This document shows positions 57,323 through 64,000 of a stretch of 64,000 nt of DNA, piece by piece. Both the position numbers and the translations under genes were made by a program. Location of the stretch: contig CAWATZ010000003.1 in the NCBI GenBank assembly GCA_963784995.1, forward strand, positions 372,001-436,000. Reading direction: 5' to 3'. The notes below the pieces were generated by a model. It worked only from the letters and a program-made list of their open reading frames with translations. It was not told the origin of the DNA and made no database searches. Within the stretch, counting starts at the first letter, position 1; every line of letters starts with the position of its first letter. Source of the DNA: CAWATZ01 sp963784995. Lineage in GTDB: Bacteria > Planctomycetota > Planctomycetia > Gemmatales > Gemmataceae.

Positions 57323-59149
57323 TCACAGCGACTTCAGGAACTCGATCAGATCGTGCCGCTCCTCCGGAGTCAGGGCCGCGGCCCCGAGCTTCTCCGGTGC
57401 GTGGGTGGAGCGCAGCACGTCGTCCAGCGTCGCCGCCCGGCCATCGTGCAGGAACGGCCCCCGGTCGCGCACTCCGCGCAGCGTCGGCGGGTTCCACAGA
57501 CCAAACGGGCTGCCGTCCGCCTCGATCTTCACGTCGTAGTTCTTCTCCGAGGTGTAGTTCTCTCCCTGGTGGCAGCGAGCGCAGCGGCCCTTTCCCAGAA
57601 AGATCGCCTTCCCGCGCTCGGCCGACGCCGTGAGGGCGCCGTCCAGCTTCCGGTTTGGGTTCGGCGGATGGTCCAGCGTCCCCAGGAAGGCCAGGACCGC
57701 CCGGACCTCCTCGGCCGACGGCTTGGGTCCGAACTGCGTCTGCGTGAGTGACTTTTCGATCGCCTTTTTCAGGTCCGTTTGCGTGCCGTGCCAGGTCCAC
57801 GGGCCGGTTTTGGTCGCGCCGCGCAGCGTCGGCGTCAGCTTGGCGTTGCCGTCGGAGTCGTCGTTGAGCGTGTCAAAGGTCCGGCCGCAGGTGTGGCCGT
57901 CGGTGTGGCAGGTATGGCAGCTGAACCAGTGGTGATGCGACCGGCTCGCATCGTAAAAGATCGCTTCCCCTTGCCGGGCCAGGGAGGGCGAGGCTCCTGC
58001 CGAGCCGGGCTGAGCCGGACCGCCCAGCTTGATGGTCCGCAGCAGCTTGCCGCTGGCGACGTCCACGACCTGCACCGAGTCGAGCAAGTAGTTGGCCACC
58101 ACGGCCTGTTTGCTTGTGCCCGCGAATTGCACGGCCACCGGCCGGCCGCCCAGCGGCACCCGGCGGAACTTGGCTTCGTCGATGGCCAGGGCGGCTTCCA
58201 GCAAATCGCCGGGCTCACCGGGCGACCACGGCACTGTTGCTTCCTTCAGGACGATCAGCTCGTGTGTTCCGCCCGCGGCCAGCGCCAGGAAATCGCCCTT
58301 GCTGCTGAAGGCCACGGCGCAGGGGTCGCCAACCGCCTCGCCGCGCAGGTCCAGCGCGATCTGCCAGTAAGGCACGTCGGTGGTTGCAGCCAGGGTCAGC
58401 CGGCTCAGACGGTTGTCGATGGCCCAGCCCTCCTCGATGTTGCGCTTGCTGATGGCTCGGGCCCGGTCATGGATGTGAGCTGTGACCAGCTCCTTCTCGT
58501 TGGGGTGGAAAGCCAGCCCGTGCAGGTTGAAGGCGTCCAGCAGGGTCCGCTCCCAGATCAGCTTGCCCGTCCCCGTATCCCAGCACCGAACCTGAACGGA
58601 GCGACCACTGGCCGCCACCAGAGTCTTACCATCCCGGCTCAGGACCAGGCGGCGCGGCTCGCCCTCGGCGGACCAGCGCCGGAGGACCTTGTGCGATGCG
58701 TGATCGACCTGGACCACCTCGTCGGCGCCGGCCAGGGCGACGAAGAGACTGTTGCCATCCGGAGCGAAGACCAGGCCGCGCGGCTGGGGTCCGATCGGCA
58801 CGGTGGCGGTCGTCCGCAGGGTCGCGCCTTGCACTTCAAGCAAGGTGAGCGTCCCCGACCAGAGGTTGCTGACCGCGGCGTGCCGGCCATCGGCCGAGCA
58901 GGCCACGCCTGCTGGTTTGCGGCCGCACGGCTGTTCGGCCAGGACCTTGCCCTCGGTCAGATCGACAAGGGACACCGAATCGGAGGTGTGGTTACTGGTC
59001 AGGGCCCGCTTGCCGTCGGGAAGGACCGCGACGTCAAGCGGGCTCCGACAGGGCTCGGGCCGAGGCTCCGGAGTGGAGCGCAGCTGTTGGCAGACACAGA
59101 CACACGACGCAAGCAGCGCGAGCAGCAACCAGGGCCACGGCTTCTTCAT
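57323..59149 (-). CDS. Beta-propeller/di-heme cytochrome c lipoprotein
   Basis: This 608-residue exported protein has a lipobox near Cys16 (LLLALLASC), an N-terminal YncE-like beta-propeller of repeats such as SPLDVAVLPDGKRALTSNHT and GLVFAPDGNSLFVALAGADE, and a C-terminal cytochrome part with two CxxCH heme sites (CHTCH near residue 411, CARCH near 525). The last part (GPFLHDGRAATLDDVLRSTH) is typical of the cytochrome c peroxidase/MauG-like fold. It may be an extracytoplasmic redox enzyme; the substrate is unknown. The ATG at 59149 directly precedes the charged signal start MKKPW; 59164 is an alternative. Confidence 0.8.
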   Translation of the reverse strand: MKKPWPWLLLALLASCVCVCQQLRSTPEPRPEPCRSPLDVAVLPDGKRALTSNHTSDSVSLVDLTEGKVLAEQPCGRKPAGVACSADGRHAAVSNLWSGTLTLLEVQGATLRTTATVPIGPQPRGLVFAPDGNSLFVALAGADEVVQVDHASHKVLRRWSAEGEPRRLVLSRDGKTLVAASGRSVQVRCWDTGTGKLIWERTLLDAFNLHGLAFHPNEKELVTAHIHDRARAISKRNIEEGWAIDNRLSRLTLAATTDVPYWQIALDLRGEAVGDPCAVAFSSKGDFLALAAGGTHELIVLKEATVPWSPGEPGDLLEAALAIDEAKFRRVPLGGRPVAVQFAGTSKQAVVANYLLDSVQVVDVASGKLLRTIKLGGPAQPGSAGASPSLARQGEAIFYDASRSHHHWFSCHTCHTDGHTCGRTFDTLNDDSDGNAKLTPTLRGATKTGPWTWHGTQTDLKKAIEKSLTQTQFGPKPSAEEVRAVLAFLGTLDHPPNPNRKLDGALTASAERGKAIFLGKGRCARCHQGENYTSEKNYDVKIEADGSPFGLWNPPTLRGVRDRGPFLHDGRAATLDDVLRSTHAPEKLGAAALTPEERHDLIEFLKSL

Positions 59150-59417
59150 GGACTCATCCCTCATTCGACGTCGGGAAACCTGAGTCCATTATCTACCCGC
59201 GAGGGCTGTCTGGCCAGCCGTCCCGGTTCGGACAATCGACCTGGGACGCCTCGCACCGGGAGCATTTCTTCTTGCGGAGCGGGGATGATTGGTCCATGAT
59301 GAGGCTGTTCGGCACCACGGTGGGAAGCTGAAGCAAGCAGCAATCGCCCTGGGTTTCTTTCAGCCCGGTTCTCCGAATGATTGATGAACGGTTACCTCGC
59401 CGACGCGGAGAGATGCG

Positions 59418-60554
59418 ATGCACCAGAACAAGGATCTGGGTCGATTCGACGGAAATTCAAACAACAGTGACAGGCAAGGTCGCCGGGACTTTCTCAAGGT
59501 GGTTGCCTCTTCGGCGGCTACTGCGGCGCTGGGCGGCTCGATGCTGGGGCTCGTCCCTCGCTCCCATGCGGCTTCCGAAGCAGTCAGCATGGCGGATGCC
59601 GCGGTCAAGGCCCTGTACGAATCGCTCACCGAGCCGCAGAAAAAGGCGATGTGCTTCGACTGGGACAAGAAGGGTTACGGCGGGCTGCCGCTGCGGCTTC
59701 ACGTCACCAACAACTGGGCGGTTTCCAGCACTGCGATCGGCGCCCTCAGCAAGGACCAGCAGGCCCTGGTCGATGAGGTCCTCAAGAGCGTCCTCAATCC
59801 CGGCTGGCCGGAGAAGCTGGCCCAGCAAGCGAAGGACGACACCGGCAAGCCGTGGACGGAGGATCGGAAAATCGCCATCTTCGGCACGCCGGCCAGCGGC
59901 AAGTGTCAGTGCGTCATCTCCGGCTTTCACCTGACCTTCCGGGCCGGCGGCGACAGCAACGGGCACGTCGCCTTTGGCGGCGCCATCTGCCACGGCCACC
60001 AGCCCAGCGGCTTCCACGAGAAACCGGGGCACCCCGGCAACATCTTCTGGTATCAGGCTCAGCAGGCCCACAAGGTCTATCAGCTCCTCGACGGCAAGCA
60101 GCAGCAGAAAGCCCTGGTCGCCAAAGGTATGCCATATTACGAGTTCGACGGCAAGATCGACCGGAGCGTGATCCTGCCCGACAGCAAGCTCACCCGGGCG
60201 CTGGAGCCGGACGTTCGCTTGCGCGGCCCCAATCCCGACTTGCCCGGCCTGCCGATCTCGGAGATGTCACGCGATCAGCAAGAGGCCATGCGAAAGGTGC
60301 TGACCAGCCTGCTGGAGCCGTATCGGAAACCGTATCAGGATCTGGTGCAGCGCTGCCTGGAAAGACAGGGCGGTCTGCGGAAGTGCCATCTGATCTTCTA
60401 CAAGGAACACACCCTGGGCAAGGAAGGCGAGTGGGACAACTGGCGGGTCGAAGGGCCGGCGTTCGTCTGGTACTTCCGCGGCTACCCCCACGTCCACGTC
60501 TGGATTCACGTGGCCGACGAGCCCTCCGTGCCGGTGACGTCCCACTTCGGCTGA
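59418..60554 (+). CDS. DUF3500 Tat-exported protein
   Basis: This 378-residue protein has a twin-arginine signal near residue 22 (RRDFLKVVASSAATAALGG). The body matches the DUF3500 pattern: LTEPQKKAMCFDWDKKGY early, then FHLTFRAGGD, and VEGPAFVWYFRGYPHVHVWIH near the end. His-rich conserved segments suggest metal binding, but no function is established for the family. GAGAG precedes the ATG. It is convergent with rtcB, with only 19 bases between the stops. Confidence 0.75.
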   Translation: MHQNKDLGRFDGNSNNSDRQGRRDFLKVVASSAATAALGGSMLGLVPRSHAASEAVSMADAAVKALYESLTEPQKKAMCFDWDKKGYGGLPLRLHVTNNWAVSSTAIGALSKDQQALVDEVLKSVLNPGWPEKLAQQAKDDTGKPWTEDRKIAIFGTPASGKCQCVISGFHLTFRAGGDSNGHVAFGGAICHGHQPSGFHEKPGHPGNIFWYQAQQAHKVYQLLDGKQQQKALVAKGMPYYEFDGKIDRSVILPDSKLTRALEPDVRLRGPNPDLPGLPISEMSRDQQEAMRKVLTSLLEPYRKPYQDLVQRCLERQGGLRKCHLIFYKEHTLGKEGEWDNWRVEGPAFVWYFRGYPHVHVWIHVADEPSVPVTSHFG

Positions 60555-60573
60555 AACCGCGTGGCGGCGACCC

Positions 60574-63570
60574 TTACCCCTTGATCACGCCAATGGGCCG
60601 CATCCGGGCGACCTTCTTGGACAGCCCGGCCGCATCGACGACCTCGACCACGTCATCGACGTTCTTGTACGCCTTGGGCTGCTCCTCCGCCAGGCCGCGC
60701 AGGCTCTGGGCCCGGGCAATGACGCCGCGGGCCTCCAGTTCCTTGTCGATGCGCCGGCCCCCCGCCTCCTTGACCGCGGCGGTCCGGCTCATGGCCCGGC
60801 CGGCCCCGTGACAGGTGGTGCCGAAGGTCCGCTCCATGCTGCCCGGTTGGCCGACCAGCACCCAGCTGGCCCGGCCCATGTCGCCGGGGATGATCACCGG
60901 CTGACCGATGGCCCGGTACAGGTCCGGGATCTCTGGATGCTGCGGCGGAAACGCCCGGGTCGCTCCCTTGCGGTGGACCCAGACGCGCTTGCGCTTGCCG
61001 TTGACCAGATGCTCCTCGAGCTTGGCGATGTTGTGGGCCACGTCGTAGACCAGGCTCATCCCCAGCTCCTGCCACGATCGGCCGAAGAGTTCGGCGAAGA
61101 CCTCGCGGGCCTGCATCATCAGGAGCTGGCGGTTGCACCAGGCGAAGTTGGCCGCCGCCCGCATGGTCCCGATGTAGTGCTGACCCTCGGGGCTATTGAC
61201 CGGAGCACAGGCTAACTGCTTGTCGGGCAGAGCGATGCCGTACTTCTCCGGGACTTTCCGGAGCATGGCCAGGGCGTCATCGCAGACCTGGTAGCCCAGT
61301 CCCCGGCTGCCGCTGTGGATCATCACGCAAACCAGGTCCTTCTCCAGACCAAGGACTTGGGCCGCGTCCTCGTCAAAGACGTGATCGACCACCTGGACTT
61401 CGAGGAAGTGATTGCCCGAGCCAAGCGTTCCGCACTGATCTTCGCCCCGACGAAGCGCCTGCTCGCTGACCTCGTCAGGGTCGGCCCCATCGAGCTTGCC
61501 GTGCGCTTCGGTGAAGGCGATGTCGTTCTCCGTTGCCAGGTTCCGGCCAAGCAGGTATCCAGCCCCGTCGGTCATGAGGTGCTTCAGCTCCTTTGAACTG
61601 AAGTGGTATTTGCCCGATCGGCCGGCGCCGGTCGGCACGTTGCGGAACAGCGACTCGACCAGTTGACGGATGTGTGGTTTCACGTCTCGGTAGAAGAGGT
61701 TGCTCCGGACCAATCGAACCCCGCAGTTGGAGACCACGAAGCCATTGGCAATGAAGTTGTGGTCGGGATGGGCGACCGAGAAGTCGTAGACCTCGCCCTC
61801 GAAGTTCAGCACCGGTTCGATGGATGTGATTCGCTCCCAGACCATGCCCGTCGGAGTTGAATGAGTACTCACCGTGGCTTGAAATTCCGAGAACGTTGGG
61901 AAATGGTCGCCAACCCGTGGAATGCTGTCGCCCTTCCCGTAAAGCGCACGCTCGACAAAGCGCTGGTTGATGGTCGCGCCAACCAACTGTTGCATGATGT
62001 GCTGTCGTGGCACACCCTGACTGGCTAGAGAGCGTGCCGTCCGGGCTATTTCCTGCCGGCTGTCAAGATGCTTGCGCTTGTGCTTGAGGTATTGCACCGC
62101 CAGGGAGGCAAGAGCGCTCCGTTTGCAGTTGTATTCGTAACCGACCCGGCTCCACAAGTTCAGCAGACTTTCGCACTTCGGCGAGAGTACCAGGCGGAGC
62201 CGCAATGACTCTTCCCCTTCCTTGTCCCGGTAATTGGGTTCGCAGAGCAGTGACTGAACAGCGACTCCGAACCCTTCAAGCCAGGCACCGACTTGCTCGA
62301 GGAATTGCCGGCCACTATCGACAAAGGCTGTCCGCTTATTCATGCTCAGTGTCGGAGCCCCGAACACGGTATCGTGACCCGTGATCGTTGCGGGGGTTGT
62401 CAGCTCCGAGCCAAACAGGGCGGCGAGAAACAGCCGCTTGTGCCAGAGCGGGGCCGTTTCCAGCCAGCGGGGAACGGAGTAGGCCTGGCGAGCCTTGTCC
62501 CCAACAGGAGCCCCAAGACACGCGAGCAGCAAGGCAAACCCGGAACCGACCACCTTGACGTGGTTTTCCTCACTGGCGAAGGAATACTCACCGTAAAGCG
62601 TTTGGATGGCATGGTTCCTCTCTCGACTATAAATCCGAGAGGGAGTCACTCCCACTTGCAGCAGGTCAGCGCGAAGCGTTTCCAGGTCTTCTGGCTTACC
62701 GTAGAACGATACGACACCCTTGCCGTCGCCTCCCACAAAGTGGAGGTTGCCATCCCCAAAAACGAATCCCATGATCTTGCACAGGTAAGGCAAAGCAGGA
62801 GAGCTGGAAGTCAGAGGCAGCAGTCGGCGCTGCTTCAGGAAATCCAGCATCTGGCTGAGGCCGTTGCCGGTCATGGACTTGTTCTGGGACTTCCACCGAG
62901 CAATCAAGTCCTCTTCCGAGACCAGCACTCTCTCCGTGGGTTTCTCGTAGGGGACGCCCTGGAAGCCAATCTGAGCGATTCGATCTCCTGGCTTCAGCTG
63001 CCCCAGCGGAACCATGCCGTCGGGAGTCCAGAAGGGATGGTCCGCCGTGGCCTCAATCTCGTCGCCCGCCTTGGTCACGACCCGCAAGACAGGGGCCTTC
63101 GGCTTCTGCGCGAACCAAAGCCGAACGTCGGTGTTAGCTGTTTTTTCTTGATGCAAGTCAAAACAGGCCAGGCGGGACTGCTGCCAGTCAACGACCATCT
63201 CTGCAATCCGACGGGTGTAGCCGAGACTGCTGAGAATTAAAGAGTTACCGGATAGGCAATTGATGTCATACCCAATTCCGCCAGGGCAAATGACGCCGCC
63301 CTCATCCGGATCTGTCGCACACACCCCGCCGATGCAGAACCCATATCCCCAGTGAATGTCCGGCATGGCCAGGCTGGCCTGCTGGATGCCGGGGAGGAAG
63401 GCGACGTTGGCCACCTGTTCGGGGGCCTGGTCCTTCTTCAGCTGGGCCATCAGCTTTTCGCTGCTGAAGATCAGTCCGTCCACGAGCATGCCCGGCTTGT
63501 AGCTTTTCGGAATCCGCCAGCAGCAGGCGTCCACTTGCTCCAGCGGGCCCGTGAAGGTTTCCTTCGCCAT
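60574..63570 (-). CDS. rtcB: RNA ligase RtcB with in-frame intein
   Basis: This is a 998-residue precursor; without the intein the host protein is 487 residues, the normal RtcB size. RtcB joins RNA ends (2',3'-cyclic phosphate or 3'-phosphate with 5'-OH) using GTP and Mn2+. The N-extein has MPDIHWGYGFCIGG and ends GGIGYDIN. The C-extein starts CGVRL, whose Cys is the conserved Mn ligand, and has HSGSRGLG, HNIAKLEEH, KGATRAFPP and the guanylated His in TTCHGAGRAMSR. The ATG at 63570 follows AGGAG. It lies 14 bases after archease, its activator. Splicing is required to form the active site. Confidence 0.95.
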   Translation of the reverse strand: MAKETFTGPLEQVDACCWRIPKSYKPGMLVDGLIFSSEKLMAQLKKDQAPEQVANVAFLPGIQQASLAMPDIHWGYGFCIGGVCATDPDEGGVICPGGIGYDINCLSGNSLILSSLGYTRRIAEMVVDWQQSRLACFDLHQEKTANTDVRLWFAQKPKAPVLRVVTKAGDEIEATADHPFWTPDGMVPLGQLKPGDRIAQIGFQGVPYEKPTERVLVSEEDLIARWKSQNKSMTGNGLSQMLDFLKQRRLLPLTSSSPALPYLCKIMGFVFGDGNLHFVGGDGKGVVSFYGKPEDLETLRADLLQVGVTPSRIYSRERNHAIQTLYGEYSFASEENHVKVVGSGFALLLACLGAPVGDKARQAYSVPRWLETAPLWHKRLFLAALFGSELTTPATITGHDTVFGAPTLSMNKRTAFVDSGRQFLEQVGAWLEGFGVAVQSLLCEPNYRDKEGEESLRLRLVLSPKCESLLNLWSRVGYEYNCKRSALASLAVQYLKHKRKHLDSRQEIARTARSLASQGVPRQHIMQQLVGATINQRFVERALYGKGDSIPRVGDHFPTFSEFQATVSTHSTPTGMVWERITSIEPVLNFEGEVYDFSVAHPDHNFIANGFVVSNCGVRLVRSNLFYRDVKPHIRQLVESLFRNVPTGAGRSGKYHFSSKELKHLMTDGAGYLLGRNLATENDIAFTEAHGKLDGADPDEVSEQALRRGEDQCGTLGSGNHFLEVQVVDHVFDEDAAQVLGLEKDLVCVMIHSGSRGLGYQVCDDALAMLRKVPEKYGIALPDKQLACAPVNSPEGQHYIGTMRAAANFAWCNRQLLMMQAREVFAELFGRSWQELGMSLVYDVAHNIAKLEEHLVNGKRKRVWVHRKGATRAFPPQHPEIPDLYRAIGQPVIIPGDMGRASWVLVGQPGSMERTFGTTCHGAGRAMSRTAAVKEAGGRRIDKELEARGVIARAQSLRGLAEEQPKAYKNVDDVVEVVDAAGLSKKVARMRPIGVIKG
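61726..63258 (-). mobile_element. Intein with LAGLIDADG homing endonuclease in RtcB
   Basis: This 511-codon in-frame element lies between Asn104 and the Mn-ligand Cys of RtcB. It starts with Cys1 (CLSGNSLI), has the block B motif TADHPFWTPDG at about 71-81, and ends with blocks F and G (VYDFSVAHPDHNFIANGFVV then SN before the +1 Cys). The two endonuclease helices are PYLCKIMGFVFGDGNLHF (about 157-174) and RLFLAALFGSELTTPA (about 275-290). The penultimate residue is Ser where most inteins have His. The element carries its own mobility enzyme, so it is probably able to home into empty rtcB alleles. Confidence 0.92.
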
Positions 63571-63584
63571 GATCGGCTCCTGCG

Positions 63585-63995
63585 TCAGATGTCCACGATG
63601 ACCTCGGCCAGCCAACCGCCGGCCGTTGGTTCCACTTTCAGCTCGTGATAGGTGATCGCCTTGACCTCGTGGGCCAGCACGTGCCGGTCACGGTCCAGCA
63701 GCTCGCCCCAGGCCCGGCCGACCAGGCCGTCCGGACCCACCTCCACCTCGAATCGGCTGAACAGCAGGTGTTCGGCGTCAAAGTGGTACAGCAGGGCCCG
63801 CAGCCAGTCGAACAGCAGATAGTCGCGCTCGTCGCCGGTGAGGATGACCTCGATCCGCTGCTCGGGGCGGACGCTGGCCAGGTCGTCCACGATGATGGAG
63901 AACAGGGCCTGGGCGGCCTCGGCAAACAGCGTGTTCAGGTCGGCCGACTCGATGCGCAACCCCAGGTCGGCCGTGTGGTCGAAGGTCTCGAACAT
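63585..63995 (-). CDS. Archease, RtcB-activating protein
   Basis: This 136-residue protein belongs to the archease family (MTH1598/TM1083-like). The start MFETFDHTADLGLRI and the end HELKVEPTAGGWLAEVIVDI contain the conserved acidic and His residues that bind divalent metal. Archease allows multiple turnover of RtcB and helps its guanylation. It is directly upstream of rtcB on the same strand with 14 bases between stop and start, the usual operon. The gene is complete: the start is five bases from the window end. Confidence 0.92.
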   Translation of the reverse strand: MFETFDHTADLGLRIESADLNTLFAEAAQALFSIIVDDLASVRPEQRIEVILTGDERDYLLFDWLRALLYHFDAEHLLFSRFEVEVGPDGLVGRAWGELLDRDRHVLAHEVKAITYHELKVEPTAGGWLAEVIVDI

Positions 63996-64000
63996 ACGCT

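Overview
The window is GC-rich and reads as a planctomycete chromosome, most likely Gemmataceae. The evidence is a set of lineage-typical families: a DUF1549/DUF1553 protein followed by a DUF1501 protein, two DUF1559 pilin-like proteins, a TIGR02996 repeat-companion/leucine-rich-repeat protein, an NHLRC2-like thioredoxin/NHL protein, Uma2 nucleases and long HEAT-repeat proteins. I recognised no rRNA, tRNA, CRISPR array, transposase or replication origin. The family placement is inference from gene content only.

Layout. 1-8.5 kb (minus strand): a catalytically dead rhomboid running off the left edge, an intact rhomboid, two tandem DUF1559 genes with a rhomboid 5' remnant between them, a DsbD-like thiol-disulfide reductase, and a thioredoxin/NHL protein. 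8.9-14.1 kb (plus): a large membrane/TPR protein, a family 9 glycosyltransferase and Maf. 14.1-14.9 kb (minus): a DUF433/DUF5615 toxin-antitoxin-like pair. 15.2-20.2 kb (plus): DUF1549/DUF1553, DUF1501 and a D,D-carboxypeptidase. 20.2-31.4 kb (minus): an LRR gene downstream of three tandem HEAT-repeat genes, with two Uma2 genes in between. 31.5-37.7 kb: an M20 peptidase (minus), an APC permease fused to universal-stress domains, and an M28 peptidase with PDZ (both plus). 37.8-43.4 kb (minus): a coiled-coil protein, two small unknowns, a class III aminotransferase and an aldehyde dehydrogenase with a MazEF-like pair wedged between the last two. 43.7-48.5 kb (plus): a degenerate M48-like protein, a PAS histidine kinase and a receiver-kinase-receiver protein. 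48.6-49.8 kb (minus): a short UvrC-like GIY-YIG protein. 50.1-53.5 kb (plus): carB. 53.6-57.2 kb (minus): a molybdate/tungstate ABC operon ending in a MoaD-like gene. 57.3-60.6 kb: a propeller/cytochrome c lipoprotein (minus) and a DUF3500 protein (plus). 60.6-64 kb (minus): archease then rtcB, with rtcB carrying a 511-residue intein.

Three themes stand out. First, the 10-kb HEAT/Uma2 array is a tandemly amplified module with mosaic paralogues and a near-identical conversion tract. Second, about a dozen long, often perfect, inverted repeats of unrelated sequence sit at gene ends, in leaders and in frame inside coding linkers; one supplies the stop codons of two convergent genes. Third, ten apparent single-base indels interrupt nine otherwise well-preserved reading frames, so either the assembly has indel errors or many genes are freshly broken. 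Coordinates of interrupted genes here span the whole gene across the break.
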